A DNA stretch of 64,000 nucleotides from Nectonema munidae (Eukaryota > Nematomorpha > Nectonematoida > Nectonematidae), in assembly GCA_030549495.1 (NCBI GenBank), contig JAUIRK010000673.1, positions 1,054,001-1,118,000 of the forward strand, written 5' to 3'. A program made the position numbers and the translations under genes. How positions within the stretch are numbered: the stretch's first letter is position 1; every line of letters begins with the position of its first letter. Of this stretch, positions 12,572-22,488 are shown one piece after another. Below the pieces are notes generated by a model, which was given only the letters and a program-made list of their open reading frames with translations, did not search any database and was not told the DNA's origin.

Positions 12572-13369
12572 GTTACAGTCATTAATTTGGTATCATATTG
12601 AAGCAAAAAAATGGTCTACAACTTTCAAATTTTTGTAAAACGGCAAACAGAAAAGTTAACCTTGAAATTAATATTTCTGTACTTTTGTCTAAAACTTCAT
12701 AGATGTATTACTTAAAATATGCGCGAGTTTTTTTAGGAGAAAAGTTTATTTTAGAAGCTACAGAGTCTTAATTTATTTCAATTCAGTCAAAAATATTTAA
12801 AATGTTATTTCTATTTGTTGTTACTTTAGAAATAGATTCATGTTAGATTTCCTAAAACGCAAAAAGTTACAAGATGTTTTTTGAATCATTTATTCCGAAC
12901 TATGAATAAACAAGGCTTAATCCCGTTTCAAAGAAGATCTATTAAAGCCATATAGTGTTTAACCAACGTAGCAATGTTCTCTTCATATCTTTTCATATTT
13001 TTATTTATAGTACCTTCAATATCAGATATTAACTTTAACCTTGACAGGCCACAGGTAGTTACAGCAATGCCACGCTAATCGAGTGAAAAGCCCATCATTT
13101 TCCAGAGTGAATGTTAATAAATCAATTCTTTCATTCTATTGAGTATTCGCTCAAAAATAGAGTTTTTAAAACATCTTAGAGATTGATTTTCGGTGTTATG
13201 ATCGAATTGTTTGAGAGACAGTATTTTCGAAGTTGTAGGAAGTTTTAGACAAAATTACAGAAAAATAAATTCCTACATCTAATGACCTTTTAGAAAATTT
13301 TTGAAAATTAAAAGTTCTAAACCACATTTAGCTTCAATATGATACCAATTTTATTACTTTAACTGTTAC
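12572..13369. mobile_element. Element with long imperfect terminal inverted repeats
   Basis: About 150 bp at the left (GTTACAG, then GGTATCATATTGAAGC at 12589-12605, then CTGTACTTTTGTCTAAAACTTC-like sequence near 12690) reappear inverted at the right (GCTTCAATATGATACC at 13331-13346). The interior of about 500 bp has no open frame. This is the shape of a non-autonomous DNA transposon with long TIRs. Its superfamily is unassigned because no clean target duplication could be defined. Confidence 0.6.
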
Positions 13370-13930
13370 CGTTGCTGAGATTTCCAATTTGAAATACTCT
13401 CAGATTTATGAAAGATGACCAGGGTTCATATCTCAAAGATAAAAACCATTAAACTTGTCTCAAAAAGTTTTATATTTACATACATTTTTGAGAAAATGAC
13501 TGAGGGTCGTAAAAAATTGCTAAAAATTTGGTTGAATTAATTGTATTGACCCTAATTATTTGACCACTCTCTTATAATTAATCTCATATTCTGTAATTTT
13601 AAAAAGAATGCCTGGTTTCATTTAGATATAACAAAAATTGCACTATATTTGATAATGTACATAAAACATCCAACCAGAGCTGGCTTGAAATAGATCAGTT
13701 TTCGCATCCAGCTCTAGAACCATAGTATATTCAAGCTGTGGTTCCGGCTCCCTCTCTGAAGCCATTGTTTTCAAACTCTTGGCTCAGGCTCCATAGCTTA
13801 TCAATTTATTTTGCATGACCTCTACCATGAAAGATCAGCCCAAATACGGCTATCCAAAATTCTGAAGAATATTTTTTACAATATAATTAATTTGTTTGTA
13901 TATGAATATACAAATTGTTGAACATATTTG
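13370..13930. other. Non-coding stretch with a GGCTCC-rich patch
   Basis: Between 13676 and 13795 there are repeated AGCTC/GGCTCC words that look like the interior of a decayed hAT-type MITE, but ends could not be matched. The rest is plain AT-rich DNA. Confidence 0.35.
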
Positions 13931-14345
13931 TAGGTAAAACTTCTCTAAACCGGTCCCTCATAAAGCCGGCCACCCCTTTAAACCGGCTGTTTTATTTAAA
14001 AAGTCCGGGCCGTTAGTTATCAAATTTTATGTAAATTATTCTCGTTAAGCCGTCCCCTTTAAACTCATAATATCGGCCTTAATGTTTTTCATCTGCATAA
14101 CTTAAGATGAACTAGCCATTTTTAGTCCTTTTCAAAAAGAGTGAACGTCAAGTATCATTACTTGATAATAAAGTAAAGCTAATTAAGGAAACTGATGCTT
14201 TTTCTAAACTTTCACAAAGATTGCTTGATGAAAAATATAATATTGGTAAATGAACTTTTGGAGATATATTTCGGAAAAAACATTCACTTACCGCAGTATC
14301 AGACCAGGGCAAATTAAAATAAGCAAACATTTTGGCATACAAAGT
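13931..14345 (+). mobile_element. pogo/Tigger-like DNA transposon relic
   Basis: The left part has CTTCTCTAAACCGG followed by alternating CCGG-bearing blocks, resembling the start of pogo/Tigger elements. It follows a TA at 13931-13932. About 200 bp inside, a decayed + frame reads LDNKVKLIKETDAFSKLSQR, then LLDEKYNIGK and TFGDIFRKK, matching the first helix-turn-helix of the CENP-B/pogo DNA-binding region. A stop interrupts it after NIGK, and no DDE part follows. The right end was not found, so the copy is truncated. Confidence 0.45.
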
Positions 14346-14970
14346 GAAGATTTTACAAATTCTAATTCGTCACCTAATCCCAATTAGGAGGGTGGTTGGC
14401 CTAATTTTCGATTTAAAAAATTGCAAAGTGCATACAATGTATTTTCCATAGTTTTCTTATATTGATTGTGGTGAAGGATTTTATCTTACTTTTTCAATTT
14501 ATTTCAATTGATTTTTCTAAAAATGCTCAATTTTGGTAGCTTATAAAATTACCAATTCACGGTTTTAGTTTAGAAATAATATTCTAAGCTGCAACTTTCG
14601 TCTTTACCTAAATAGACAAAGAAAAGTATCTAAATTTAATACTATAATTTACCTAATTACCATAAATCCGTCCCTTGACAAGAATAGGAAATCCTGTTAT
14701 AAGAGGCAGTGTTGTATAGCCACGTATTTATGCATTATTTTAAGACGAGCGTGGTTAAGCTTCGATAAATACTTGGCTTCGGTACCAGAAAGCCTTGGCT
14801 TCAATTCAGTACTAAGCCTTCTCTACTCCTATTTGGACACAAGCAGTGCAATTATGCCTTCTACAAACTACCTCTATATTTGAAATCAAGCGAGGCCCAC
14901 AATAAATCGGTTCATGGGCGATTATTTTGAGATCGCTGAGTTCGTCAACACCGCGCTAATTTAAATTGTG
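14346..14970. other. Intergenic stretch downstream of the bL9m gene
   Basis: No recognisable gene or repeat ends. It lies between the pogo-like relic and the presumed 3' end of the ribosomal protein gene. Confidence 0.45.
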
Positions 14971-14976
14971 TTTATT
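14971..14976 (-). terminator. Candidate polyadenylation signal AATAAA
   Basis: Read on the minus strand, AATAAA lies about 120 bases after the stop codon of the bL9m gene. It is the first canonical signal downstream. The cleavage site itself cannot be seen from sequence. Confidence 0.45.
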
Positions 14977-15094
14977 TTACTCATATAAATTCAGGGGATA
15001 GAAAGGGTTAATGTGCAATTCACAATTACTCGCTAGATGAAAGCGGATTGAGAAGTGTAATCGTGGGGAAATCTAGATGGCGGAATTTTTCACT

Positions 15095-15799
15095 TCACTC
15101 GTCGGAAGTCTCCTCTTCAAGCAAAAAATCTTTCTCCTTCTGGATGCGTTCTTTGAGTAGCTGCTTTAGTCTGATTTGGTCCTTGCTGAATAAAAAGATC
15201 TCACATTTAACAGGCACTTCCTTGCTCTTGTTGATCACAACTTTGATGAAGAACTTCTCGTACGCATTCGACTTGTCAGGACGCTTTGCTGGCAGAACAA
15301 TGGCTGAAGTCGGGAGAATGATTCCGTGAACTCGGAGAGCTACTTGCACGTGCTTTTCGGTTAAAACCCAATCGTGGTCCGCGTTCATCTGCAGAGACAG
15401 GTTCAAGGTGGACAGTTGCTTGATTGTAGCGTGAGCGAATTCAGACAACTGATATATGATGCTTCCGTCCAACTGTTTTTGTTTGCGTAGGGCGGTGTAA
15501 TAAGTAAGATTTGCGGGACTGGCGTAAACGGCTTGTTTTCCTGGAATAAGTTCTAGACGAGCGACATCGTTGAGAACCTGAACCACGTTGTATTGAGCAC
15601 CGATGTCATCCACAGTTTCTAGAAGTATGACATTGATTTTCGAAGTTGGGTTAAGTTTTATCTTGGCTACGGGGCGCAATATTCTAGCGGAGTAGATGTT
15701 ACGGTGCTTTTTATCAATACAATCAAAAACCCAGGTACAAAAGTCACGCGTTCTGCCAAATGTTGGGTTGTGAAAACGGGATAAGGAAAGCGCATTCAT
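15095..15799 (-). CDS. mRpL9: Mitochondrial ribosomal protein bL9m (large subunit)
   Basis: A 234-residue frame, close to animal MRPL9 (about 260 residues). The bacterial-type L9 N-domain core is seen as INVILLETVDDIGAQYNVVQV, then ARLELIPGKQAVYASPAN, which aligns with the VGVRGDLVSVKKSLGRNRL..GLAVYASPEN region of the human protein. It is followed by the helix and C-terminal region with EKHVQVALRVHGIILPTSA and VNKSKEVPVKCEIFLFS. The protein belongs to the large subunit of the mitochondrial ribosome. The start MNALSLSRFHNP is preferred because an acceptor (TTCATTCCTGTAG) sits two bases before its ATG; the frame could open nine codons earlier at MKYLF, but that stretch would then be intron. The short basic N-terminus suits a mitochondrial targeting peptide. 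An upstream 5' exon is implied by the acceptor but was not located. Confidence 0.88.
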   Translation of the reverse strand: MNALSLSRFHNPTFGRTRDFCTWVFDCIDKKHRNIYSARILRPVAKIKLNPTSKINVILLETVDDIGAQYNVVQVLNDVARLELIPGKQAVYASPANLTYYTALRKQKQLDGSIIYQLSEFAHATIKQLSTLNLSLQMNADHDWVLTEKHVQVALRVHGIILPTSAIVLPAKRPDKSNAYEKFFIKVVINKSKEVPVKCEIFLFSKDQIRLKQLLKERIQKEKDFLLEEETSDE

Positions 15800-16104
15800 A
15801 TCTACAGGAATGAATAAATATTTCATTAAAAAGAAAACCCATACTTCATAAGAGAACTAAATATTTAAAGAAGTTTATATAACATTTTTTTTCTTACGTA
15901 ATTCCTTTGTAAACCTTTTAAAATACAGATTATTGGCATAAACACATTTTTTTTATAAACAACTAAAATTGAGATGTTAGAGTTAATAGAATGCAAATTA
16001 ACACTAAATAATCGTTAACAAATTGTTGACATTAAGAATAACGATAAAAAATTTGTGTATAAGAAACTCAACTAAAATTTATACTAACAGCCATAAGTAA
16101 TGAC

Positions 16105-17245
16105 CAGGGCGAGTAAAAGTCAATAAAGTCAACTTTTATTTCGGTTTTGCAAAAACTCTTTGAAGAAGATCTTTACTTGTTTAGTCTAAAAAATTTTGAA
16201 CTAATTTCAAATTTTTAAGTCAATTAAAGTCAATTTTTCGAGTTTAGGTCAATAAAGTCAATTTTTATATTTAACACTTTTTGATTCAATGTGCCTAAAA
16301 TTGTTATAAGCGATGCATACAAGATTTCTTCTTTATATCAACACTTCCACAATAGTTGGGCTTTTTTCATCTAATAAAAGGTTTTACTGTAAAGTTTGCG
16401 TGACTGAGGTTAAACATGAAGAAGTTTTTTGTAAGACAAATTTTTTTTGTTGGCAAACGCGGTTACATACGATATATCCGCTGCAGAAGTTATCGAATTT
16501 TATTCCCAAACTTTTTTATCATTGCATGTTTTTCACATCATTACACAAATTTACCTTAAGAGTTAAGTTATCCTGCAAAATTGTAGATTACCGGAATTCG
16601 TAATAGAAAAAGACGTTCTCTTCTCAAACCTATCGGCAACACTTCAGTTCCAATTGTAACGAAATTGACAACTTGATTTCAAGCAGCAAAATATTTTCAT
16701 TAAAATCTTTCAGCAATGAAGAAATTAATGATGAAGATGATGGAATTTTATTGCCAAATATCAAGAAATTGTTAAAAAAAAAGAAGAAAATCTGTGTCAA
16801 AACTTGCTAACAATAATAATAATTAGATAATATTCACGATTCATTGATTTAGTCGGAAAAAGTCAACATTATTTCATTTAAGACGAATGTGGCGTTAAAA
16901 GTTATTTTGAAAATAGATTCAAATAAAATGAAATTAGTAAAATCATGAATATGGAAAACTCTCAAATCTCTCGCAGTACTTATCCCAAATTACAAAATTG
17001 TCAAGTTTTAACTTTAGAAGTAGAAAGATCTTTTTCTAAACTGGAAAAACTGCTAGAAAATGATCGAATTTTAAATCAGAAAATGTCATTAATTATATGT
17101 TGTTGTATTACAAAGTTATGGATTCTTTGAAATAATTTTTAATACTTTCTCTAAAGTGTTCATAGTTGTTCAATTCAATGAAACTTTAAAAAGTCAATAA
17201 AGTCAATTTTTTCTAATTTTTTTGGGTCAATTTTTCCTCGCCCTG
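16105..17245 (+). mobile_element. Internally deleted hAT transposon with perfect 8-bp target duplication
   Basis: Ends CAGGGCGAG and CTCGCCCTG are exact inverses and are flanked by identical 8-mers GTAATGAC (16097-16104 and 17246-17253). Subterminal TCAATAAAGTCAA words occur near both ends. In + orientation, 16313-16603 has a fragment with FYCKVCVTEVKHEE, like the start of a BED-type zinc finger. 16945-17130 reads LEVERSFSKLEKLLENDR, the hATC dimerisation motif near the transposase C-terminus. The catalytic middle is missing (1.14 kb against about 3 kb for a full element), so the copy is non-autonomous. The intact duplication suggests a fairly recent insertion. Confidence 0.85.
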
Positions 17246-17253
17246 GTAATGAC

Positions 17254-19480
17254 CAATTCTAGGGCATTTAAATTGCTGGCTTTGTCGTAAAAGAAATTTT
17301 AAGAAAAGTTTAGTATACTCAAACATTTCTTTACAAGGTAATATTCGCATTGCAGCTGTTTTTTCGCTGCTCAATTTAAAAGACATGTTAAATTTGTTCA
17401 AAATCTTAGAAACATAAAATTTCGTAAACTGCTATTATTGTCTCATCACTCTAAGAATTCTATACACAGGCACTGAACAAAGCATTCATTCATAATATGC
17501 AAAATACACTGAAAGATTTTAAAAATACCACTGAGTAAAACATTTATAGTTGGATGAATTATAGCTCCTAGAATTTCAATAAAATTTTAAGATTATTTGA
17601 ACATAATAAATAAAAACTTATTATCTATATTAGATACACTAGTTAAATTATAATGCTTTAAACGCAAATACTACTGTTTAAAACGCATAATACTTATAGA
17701 TATAGAACAATTTTGAACACGACTACTTTGTAGAAAATGTCAATTAAAATTTCGATTTAAGATAAAATTGTTTGCACTTTTAAATAAAATTAATATTTTA
17801 ATTCTGTTCACTAAATATTTATAAAAGAGATTGTTTGTCATCGCATATAGCCTTCACTTAGTTAGAGTATAGCATATCTAGCGATAGAAAGAACAATTGT
17901 GACGATGGGTTTCAACATTCGGTAAATGGCAATAAGGAGGGATAAAAGCTCAAATACATCAGATGAATAGTAATCTATTATATATGAATGATGGGTTTTC
18001 TTGTTGAGCTAGAACCGTGGTTCACAAAATTTATAAAAACTTTCGGTGTAGCGCTCACTTTATAATTTTTATAGCTCGGGGTCTCATTTAACGAAATTGA
18101 CCAACATATAAACTGCTGTACTAAAAAAATTAACATAATTATTTCTCCAAAAATTGTATAAATAATTCAATCAATGTCAATGGGATGGATAATACAAAAA
18201 AATAAAATTATTTACAGGTTAAATAGTTTTTGCAGAGCCAAATTGTTTCACCAAACAAAAAAGAAATATCAAGATGCGAAATTGTTTGGAGGCCTGAACC
18301 ATGGCGAGTTGCTATAAAAATGATAACCGCATTCAATTGTTTTAGCACCACAAGCTCAGAGCTGCCAATCTAGATATTTTAAAAGAGGCCTAGATATTAA
18401 AAAAGATTTCTTAGATGGCAGCTACAATATAGATATTTTGTAATTTTCTAGAATTTAAAATTTTGAGCGTGTTTAATTTTCATACGATAGAGTATAAGTA
18501 TAGGTTATAGCATGATTCTCAGCTCAAAATTAGAGGTAACTACAATACAAGGTGGTTTTAACTTTGCAGTTGATAGAATTAAAATTAAGAACTAAATTTA
18601 CTATAGTAAGAACAATTGAGACTTGTTACACAATTAAATTATTTTATATGTATGCAAATGAGAAAACTTTAGCATTCTTTTTCTTCTGCGCTTATTTTAT
18701 TAATTATGCAAAAAGTGAACAATTTGAATCAAAAGCATTTTTAAAGTTACCTTAAATATATCAAATAAAATTCCTAATTTATTTTCTATATCTGTTTATT
18801 TGTTATACTTTTAAAAATGATAAATTTAACTGAAGTAACATATATACAAAAAATCACTTAATAAATGTTAAAAATCTTAGCAAACAACTTGAAAAAAAGA
18901 ACATAATACTTTGGACTAGAAAACATAAAATTTATCTTATAAAATTCAAATATATTCTTGTTTATACAATAATCCAAATATCGATGATCCTGAGCTAGTC
19001 GCTTTTTTAAAGTAATTATTGCTTAATTAAAAAATCATTCCCATATTTAGATTCATAAAATGTGATTATTAAAATAAAATTTATACTCAACTCTCAATTA
19101 AAATTTTTATTGAGTTTTAAATATTTAAAAAGCATATAGCAGACATTTAAATTTTCAACATGAACGAAAATCAAATAATATTTTTGAAATAAATAAGAAC
19201 ATATAATAATATATTATAGCAATACTCAACCCCTTAATTAAAATTTTTATCGTTGAGTTCAAATATTTAAAAAGCTTGTAGCAGACATTAAATTTTGAAC
19301 AACATGAACGAAATAAAATAAAAAAATAATACTAAGCAAATCATTATTCTAACAAATTTAATCGCAATAAGTAGTAAGTTAGTACTAATACTAAGTTCAT
19401 TGTCTTTTAACTCTTTCTTAATTAGTAAATTTATAATCTTTAATTTTTCTGAATCTTGTTTCTTCTCACTTCAATAAATT
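17254..19480. other. Non-coding AT-rich stretch
   Basis: Two near-copies of a block reading CAATTAAAATTTTTATTGAGTT.. and AGCATATAGCAGACATTTAAATTTT.. (about 19090-19165 and 19230-19300) form a diverged tandem duplication about 140 bp apart. Otherwise nothing was recognised. Confidence 0.45.
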
Positions 19481-19489
19481 TCTTTCTCT

Positions 19490-21560
19490 TAGAAATGTTA
19501 TATTATACAAATGGGGGCTCATCCCAGAAATCACAAAACTCATTTACAAAACTCTCATATTTCCTGTCTTGCAAAATAGTATACTTTCATGGAGTTTATT
19601 TTTAAAACATCAGTCCTTCCTAACTTAACTCAAAAAATATATCTCCTTTGCTTTTCTTTATTACCAACGTCTAAAATACTACAGTAATCACCAAACTTCA
19701 AGTATTCACTAATACGATATTTCTCAGAAAATACTTCTCAATAAAACATGATCACTTTCTGCTCTACAACTTTATTATATTTTTACACTAACCTATACAC
19801 AACACAAACATCTCATTCAATTAAATAATACATTTTCTTACTAATTCAGCTCGCTCCTAACGATACATCCTATCAAATTCTATAATTACAAAATCTAATC
19901 GAGCTCATTCACCCTACTTCGTCTCCTCCATACACCACCAACATCTGTATTCATTGATATCTAGCCCTGAAATCTATAACTCATCAACGTAGAAAAACAC
20001 TCACAAGTCGCTTAAATTTTTTTTTGACGGATTCAAGTTACAAAGTGGGTCTTCAGACTCAGGCACGTTTTTCTTACATAGCACAAGAAAACATTTTCTA
20101 GTCTAACATACAAACCTAGATCCAAAAATCATTCCATACAAAAGAGGAAATTTACGCGGTATTACTATCTTGCCACATACTTTTAACTAGACTTCAGAGA
20201 TTTTTATTCAGAATGAATTATTGAAAGTGGAAGATATAGGGAAAATCTTTCACATAACAGTAGGAACTCTAATAAACCTTTAAAAATTACCTATAGACTA
20301 AAAGGATCAAGTATTTCTTTAATAAAAAAAGTTAATGAATTTTATGTGCATCTCTTTGAAAATGTATCCATGTCATTACTTTCATTTTAAAAAAAATAAA
20401 AAATAATCTTCTGAGTACATACAAAATTTAATCTAATCTAAACTTTACCTTTTGTTTTCCATGTGAACTTTTAAGTTGTACTTGTTGGTTTGCAAAAAAA
20501 AATTTTTTTTTATATATTCAATTGGAAAAATCTAATTCACGGCCATATTTGGCTATTGATTTTTCCTATAATGATAATCTTGAAAAAGATGATAGTTCTT
20601 CATGTGAATATATATTATAAATATTAACATATATACACATTGTTTTCTCCACTTTATTACTTTTGTGAACTCTCTTTTTTTATAATAAAATTCTCTCTCT
20701 CTCTCTCTACTCCTCAACAAACAACCTAGCCTCTTATTCTACCAAATTCAAATATATCAACATTTCATCGAGACACGAAATTTAATACAAGATATAAAGC
20801 TTAAAAACAAAATCTTACACTAAACTTTTACTTTAGCAAACAAACTTATTGGCATCTATCTAGTTTATTTCATTGAAAAATTACAAACTTCTCTTCCTAC
20901 CTCCTATTTTCTCTACCCATCTCCAAAAATTATAAAAACAATAACAAGCGCTACATTACTAAAATGACAACAATCTAATTAACCATGATATCATCTCCCA
21001 CATCTATACAATTATCACAACTCATACGAAAGAAACAGATTCATCATCTCCCTCGAAACATAATTCGCTGGTTCTCATACAATTACCCGTGTAATGCCTA
21101 CTTTTTCAGATGGAAAATACGCTCAAATCCATTTTGTTTATTTGGCTGTCCTTACATTGAAACACCTATACACATTTTGCTTCTCTGTCCTATATTTATT
21201 TCATAACGACACCAACTCCCTGAAAAATACCGTTCCTTTTAAAAGATATTTCATCTGCTAAACAAGATATGTTACAACACCCACTATTCATCAAGCATCT
21301 ATCTTTTCTCATAACCACAATCGAGCCCATAATCTCTACAAACCAGATACTCAATCCTTCTCTAAATATCTAATCAGAATAACCCATTATCATCCTATTT
21401 ATCGAAACATCATTTTACAAAGTTTACATCCTACAAAACAACATATCTTCTAGAAATATGAAAATCTACTAAGTTTTTTCTTTTATACTTCAGAAAATAC
21501 CCAAAACCGAGTACACTTTGAAGACTAAATTTCAGCAGACTGCAAGAATATCAGACCAGC
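19490..21560 (+). mobile_element. Decayed LINE with RNase H and terminal zinc knuckle (G-poor sense strand)
   Basis: Read on +, with many stops and shifts: around 19505-19600 KLIYKTLIFPVLQNSILSWS matches the end of a non-LTR reverse transcriptase (IYKTLI.PVL.YG.L.W). Around 20020-20095 FDGFKLQSGSSDSGTFFLHS matches the first strand of RNase H (TDGSK...G.G). At 21085-21206 PCNAYFFRWKIRS followed by CLFGCPYIETPIHILLLCP is the C-terminal zinc knuckle of Jockey/I/R1-group LINEs. The whole segment is strikingly poor in G on this strand, a signature shared with the RNase H LINE at 53.9-55.0 kb. The 5' two-thirds of the element is absent. Confidence 0.6.
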
Positions 21561-21760
21561 TGGAAAGGGCTTAGAAATCTCTCTACTTCTACATAAGCTA
21601 AAACTTACTTATATAGAAATTAGTGTAATTATACTCTTAGTCAAAATTGATAAGATAACGTCGAACAATAGAATACTTCTATCCACTATAATATGAGATT
21701 ATTTGAAATCGATTTTTTTTAATTCGTATTCAAACACACAAAGATTTTTACCCAGTTGTT

Positions 21761-21940
21761 CCTAGAGGCTCAATGGTTGTTAGTGTGTACCTCTCAGCTT
21801 AACAGTTGAAGGTAAGGTTTTCGATCCCCAAGGCTCCCAACTCTAAAAACAAATTTACAAAAACTGTGATTAACCATCTTAAGCATAATGCGAGCATATA
21901 GCCTTACGGTTGAAAGTGCTTTGATATCTCAAACCAACCA
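21761..21940 (+). mobile_element. tRNA-derived SINE with target-site duplication
   Basis: Direct repeats ACCCAGTTGTT flank the unit exactly (21750-21760 and 21941-21951). The head has an A-box-like TGGTTGTTAGTGTG (about 21774) and a B-box-like GGTTTTCGATCCCC (about 21817), spaced as in a tRNA promoter, followed by a tRNA-unrelated tail. These features define a Pol III SINE moved by LINE machinery. The identical 11-bp repeats point to modest age. Confidence 0.68.
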
Positions 21941-21951
21941 ACCCAGTTGTT

Positions 21952-22422
21952 TCTTATTTTATTATATCAAATCAAATACATTGCAAACTTTATTATAAAA
22001 ATCGCAAATTAAATACACACAAAGGTCTAAGTATATGATAAAATGAGCAAAATTGTGACAGATTGTCGCACATCCTAATTCTTTTAAATTTGGGAAAATA
22101 GTGGCAAACTTATGAGGAAAACTCATAAAACTTATGACTAAAACTATCACTCCTTGATATTTATATTACTACATTACATGTTAAAAATAAGTTATTTAAT
22201 TGAAATTATTTTTTCAAATCCACCTTAATTCATGATCATTTTTTTAAATAATAGGTATAATATTACGTCTATATTCTAAACTGGATTCAAAGTTATCTTA
22301 AAATGTTCAAAAAAGTGGATGAATTGTAAATTTTATTAAATAAATAATATCTAAATAATAAAAAAACATTGATATTAAAAGCACAAATTTTTTAATCTGG
22401 TATAATAAAATATGAAGAAAGA
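21952..22422. other. 3' flank of the ash1-type gene
   Basis: AT-rich. On the minus strand AATAAA occurs at 22332-22337, about 90 bases beyond the stop codon, and may serve as the polyadenylation signal. No other feature was seen. Confidence 0.45.
22332..22337 (-). terminator. Candidate polyadenylation signal of ash1
   Basis: AATAAA read on the minus strand, roughly 86-91 bases after the TGA at 22423. Placement fits a short 3' UTR; other AT-rich variants nearby could be used instead. Confidence 0.4.
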
Positions 22423-22488
22423 TCATGGTAAAGTCTTTTTCATTCTAACTTTGTGAACAACTTTTTCAAGATGCTCCTTTCTTCTCTG
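22423..22488 (-). CDS. ash1: ash1 terminal exon (22 codons)
   Basis: The acceptor TTCTATTTTAG opens QRRKEHLEKVVHKVRMKKTL followed by P and TGA. Phase 0 matches the donor of the preceding exon at 24455. The basic helical tail resembles the end of ASH1L, where RRHNQRERLNQIL lies near the C-terminus. It was found by position and phase more than by strong identity. Confidence 0.6.
   Translation of the reverse strand, partial: QRRKEHLEKVVHKVRMKKTLP

Noticed and set aside
15048-15329. 93-codon plus-strand frame rich in Ser/Phe/Leu
   Set aside because: Lies opposite the bL9m coding sequence and is its shadow; composition typical of antisense of a Lys/Glu-rich gene.
21761-21840. Functional tRNA gene
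   Set aside because: A- and B-box likeness is present but the stems do not pair convincingly, and the unit has target duplications, so a SINE fits better.
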